Shown here: in pieces, positions 4,584-5,889 of the stretch
Position numbering within the stretch: the stretch's first letter is position 1
Layout: every line of letters begins with the position of its first letter
Source of the DNA: Sedimentisphaerales bacterium
Lineage (GTDB): Bacteria; Planctomycetota; Phycisphaerae; Sedimentisphaerales; SM23-30
NCBI GenBank assembly: GCA_016932145.1
Contig: JAFGDI010000050.1
Span: forward strand, 1-5,889
Length of the DNA stretch: 5,889 nt
Direction of reading: 5' to 3'
Program-made: the position numbers and the translations under genes
Notes under the pieces: model-generated
Databases searched by the model: none
What the model was told of the DNA's origin: nothing
The model's input: only the letters and a program-made list of their open reading frames with translations

Positions 4584-5889
4584 TCAGCTTTGGCACAGCA
4601 TAATTATCACTACGATCAGCAATATTACCAGAGCAATAATGATCCGTCCACGATAATAACCTCTGGTAACATAATCGGCAAGGAACCATGTACCGGTTAT
4701 ACCCAGCAGAATATAAAATAAGCTGGTTAAAATCTGGAGCAGGCTTTCTTTTTCATGCACCTGCCTTTGTATCTGGCTCTGCTGGAAGATATCCCTGGCT
4801 GTCTCACTGATAAGCCGCAGTTTCGAGATATCAGCTACTCCCAGAGCTCTGGCCCGCCAGACGATGCCCTGACTGGTAGAGAGCTGCTGAATGAAAATAT
4901 CACGCATAAGCTCGTTTTCCTGAACAACTCCGGCGTTAAGCAGCTCACCCTGTGCCATAGCCTTATTAAAGTTGGCCGCCAAAGCCTCCACTGCCTGCTG
5001 GCGAGCCCTTTCGGCACTGATACAGGCAGGCTCCGAAGCACCGGTAACTACCACACTCGAAGCACTCATATTTCGGGTATAGCCCGCCAGATCGGTCATC
5101 CAGTCGGCCTGAGTATATTGCCGGGTATCTGAGTGCTCTGCCCCCTGCGGACCGGAAAGTATCAGGCTTACCAGGCCATTTTCTATAGCGACACTGCCAG
5201 TGCCCATAATTTCAACATTACTGTTTTCGGGCTTATTCAGAGAATATGCTTTGGTGATAGTCTCAGACTCACAAGCTATCCTGATAACAAAAGGCTGAGG
5301 GTCAAGTGCGGCTATTTCTGCCAGTTTATCCTGGCCGATCACTGAAACCGCCAGACGCACTGCACCCTTATGGTTATCCTTAAACACATCAACGGCATTT
5401 TGCAGCTCCTGAGCCGTAAATCGCCCGGGGGTTACATCGCAGATAAACAGCTTCTTTTCCGGGTTCATGAGCATCGAGGCAGCAGGTGAATCAGCGGCGG
5501 CCTGAGCGGTGGCCGATACCTGCGGATTAAGATACTCATGCCCGGCAATATCCTTCATCGCCGCATTGAGGGCATTGACCGCCGAAGAGTATTTATCCGG
5601 CCTCAGTTCCAGTTCGAGTTTCTCCTGCCAGATATTCTGCATTACCTCAGTCTCAACTGCGGGGGCCGGGGCAGACACTGCCGGGAGATCGTCCCCCGAA
5701 ACAGTAACCTTTATGCCCGGTGACATGATCCCGCCCGAGAGCTCAATCCCCTGCCGGTGCAGAACCAGCCTGATACCCGCGACCAGCACAAGGGCGATCA
5801 GCAGAACGCTGACAACGGTGAGAGTCTTTTTCGGGGCACGCACCAGACCATAAATCAGTACCGCCGCCAGCAACAGCAAAAGCAGCAGT
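4584..5889 (-). CDS. Membrane-anchored protein of unknown function, N-terminus outside the window
   Basis: I do not recognise a named family. The frame is open to the right edge and starts there inside a run of Leu codons. The first possible start in the window, a TTG at 5879, lies inside a hydrophobic helix with no ribosome binding site, so I treat the gene as cut off at its 5' end. About 431 codons from that TTG are visible. The layout (numbered from that codon) is: the end of one hydrophobic helix to about 12, a basic RAPKK turn, a second helix at 19-40, a soluble region at about 41-377, a third helix at 378-402, a short YVTRGYYRGR loop, and a final helix at 412-428. The positive-inside rule puts the soluble part outside the cytoplasm. 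It carries an Ala/Pro linker (about 66-76) and a helical stretch with SAERARQQAVEAL (288-300). The TRGYY plus last-helix ending resembles planctomycete membrane proteins I remember only as hypothetical. The stop is TGA at 4584-4586, 68 bases before the hydrolase gene, so the two are probably co-transcribed. Confidence 0.8.
   Translation of the reverse strand, partial: LLLLLLLAAVLIYGLVRAPKKTLTVVSVLLIALVLVAGIRLVLHRQGIELSGGIMSPGIKVTVSGDDLPAVSAPAPAVETEVMQNIWQEKLELELRPDKYSSAVNALNAAMKDIAGHEYLNPQVSATAQAAADSPAASMLMNPEKKLFICDVTPGRFTAQELQNAVDVFKDNHKGAVRLAVSVIGQDKLAEIAALDPQPFVIRIACESETITKAYSLNKPENSNVEIMGTGSVAIENGLVSLILSGPQGAEHSDTRQYTQADWMTDLAGYTRNMSASSVVVTGASEPACISAERARQQAVEALAANFNKAMAQGELLNAGVVQENELMRDIFIQQLSTSQGIVWRARALGVADISKLRLISETARDIFQQSQIQRQVHEKESLLQILTSLFYILLGITGTWFLADYVTRGYYRGRIIIALVILLIVVIIMLCQS

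Noticed and set aside
1..5889. CRISPR array, insertion sequence or prophage remains
   Set aside because: I found no regularly spaced repeats, transposase motifs, terminal inverted repeats with target duplications, or phage genes.

Overview
The window looks like a piece of a PVC-superphylum chromosome, most likely Planctomycetota and perhaps a Phycisphaerae-type lineage. The case rests on three things. There is a 70-residue lysine-rich 'small basic protein' of a type I know only from PVC bacteria. There is a membrane protein whose C-terminal end (TRGYY followed by a last hydrophobic helix) resembles a recurring planctomycete architecture. There is also a secreted clan-A glycoside hydrolase of a multidomain style common in these polysaccharide degraders. 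The taxonomic call is an inference from gene content; no rRNA or other marker is present.

All five supported genes lie on the minus strand, so transcription runs from high to low coordinates. From the right edge they are: (1) 4584-5889, a membrane-anchored protein of unknown function that runs off the window at its N-terminus; (2) 2599-4515, a secreted glycoside hydrolase whose TIM barrel appears to be interrupted between strands 7 and 8 by about 225 residues containing a Rossmann / glutamine-amidotransferase-like domain; (3) 2123-2554, an archease, the cofactor family of the RtcB RNA ligase. Gaps of 68 and 44 bases suggest these three are co-transcribed. (4) After a 262-base spacer with its own sigma70-like promoter and a leader hairpin comes the small basic protein (1648-1860). 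A convincing intrinsic terminator (1535-1566) follows it. (5) A PLP-dependent class I/II aminotransferase (385-1494) comes last and ends in tandem stops.

The leftmost 384 bases hold no gene for a protein. They do contain an AT-rich promoter-like stretch, a dyad, and a long imperfect rod-like inverted repeat (109-238) followed by a small hairpin and a T7 tract in the minus orientation. In three places the rod pairs as G-U on the minus strand where the plus strand would have C-A mismatches. This supports a minus-strand structured RNA, whose class I do not recognise (a small RNA, 6S-like in overall shape, or the leader of a gene left of the window).

The genes do not form one obvious pathway. 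The right half suggests cell-surface and polysaccharide functions. Archease, the small basic protein and the putative RNA are connected, at most loosely, with RNA biology. The best items for follow-up are the rod RNA, the split-barrel hydrolase and the archease that has no RtcB beside it within this window.
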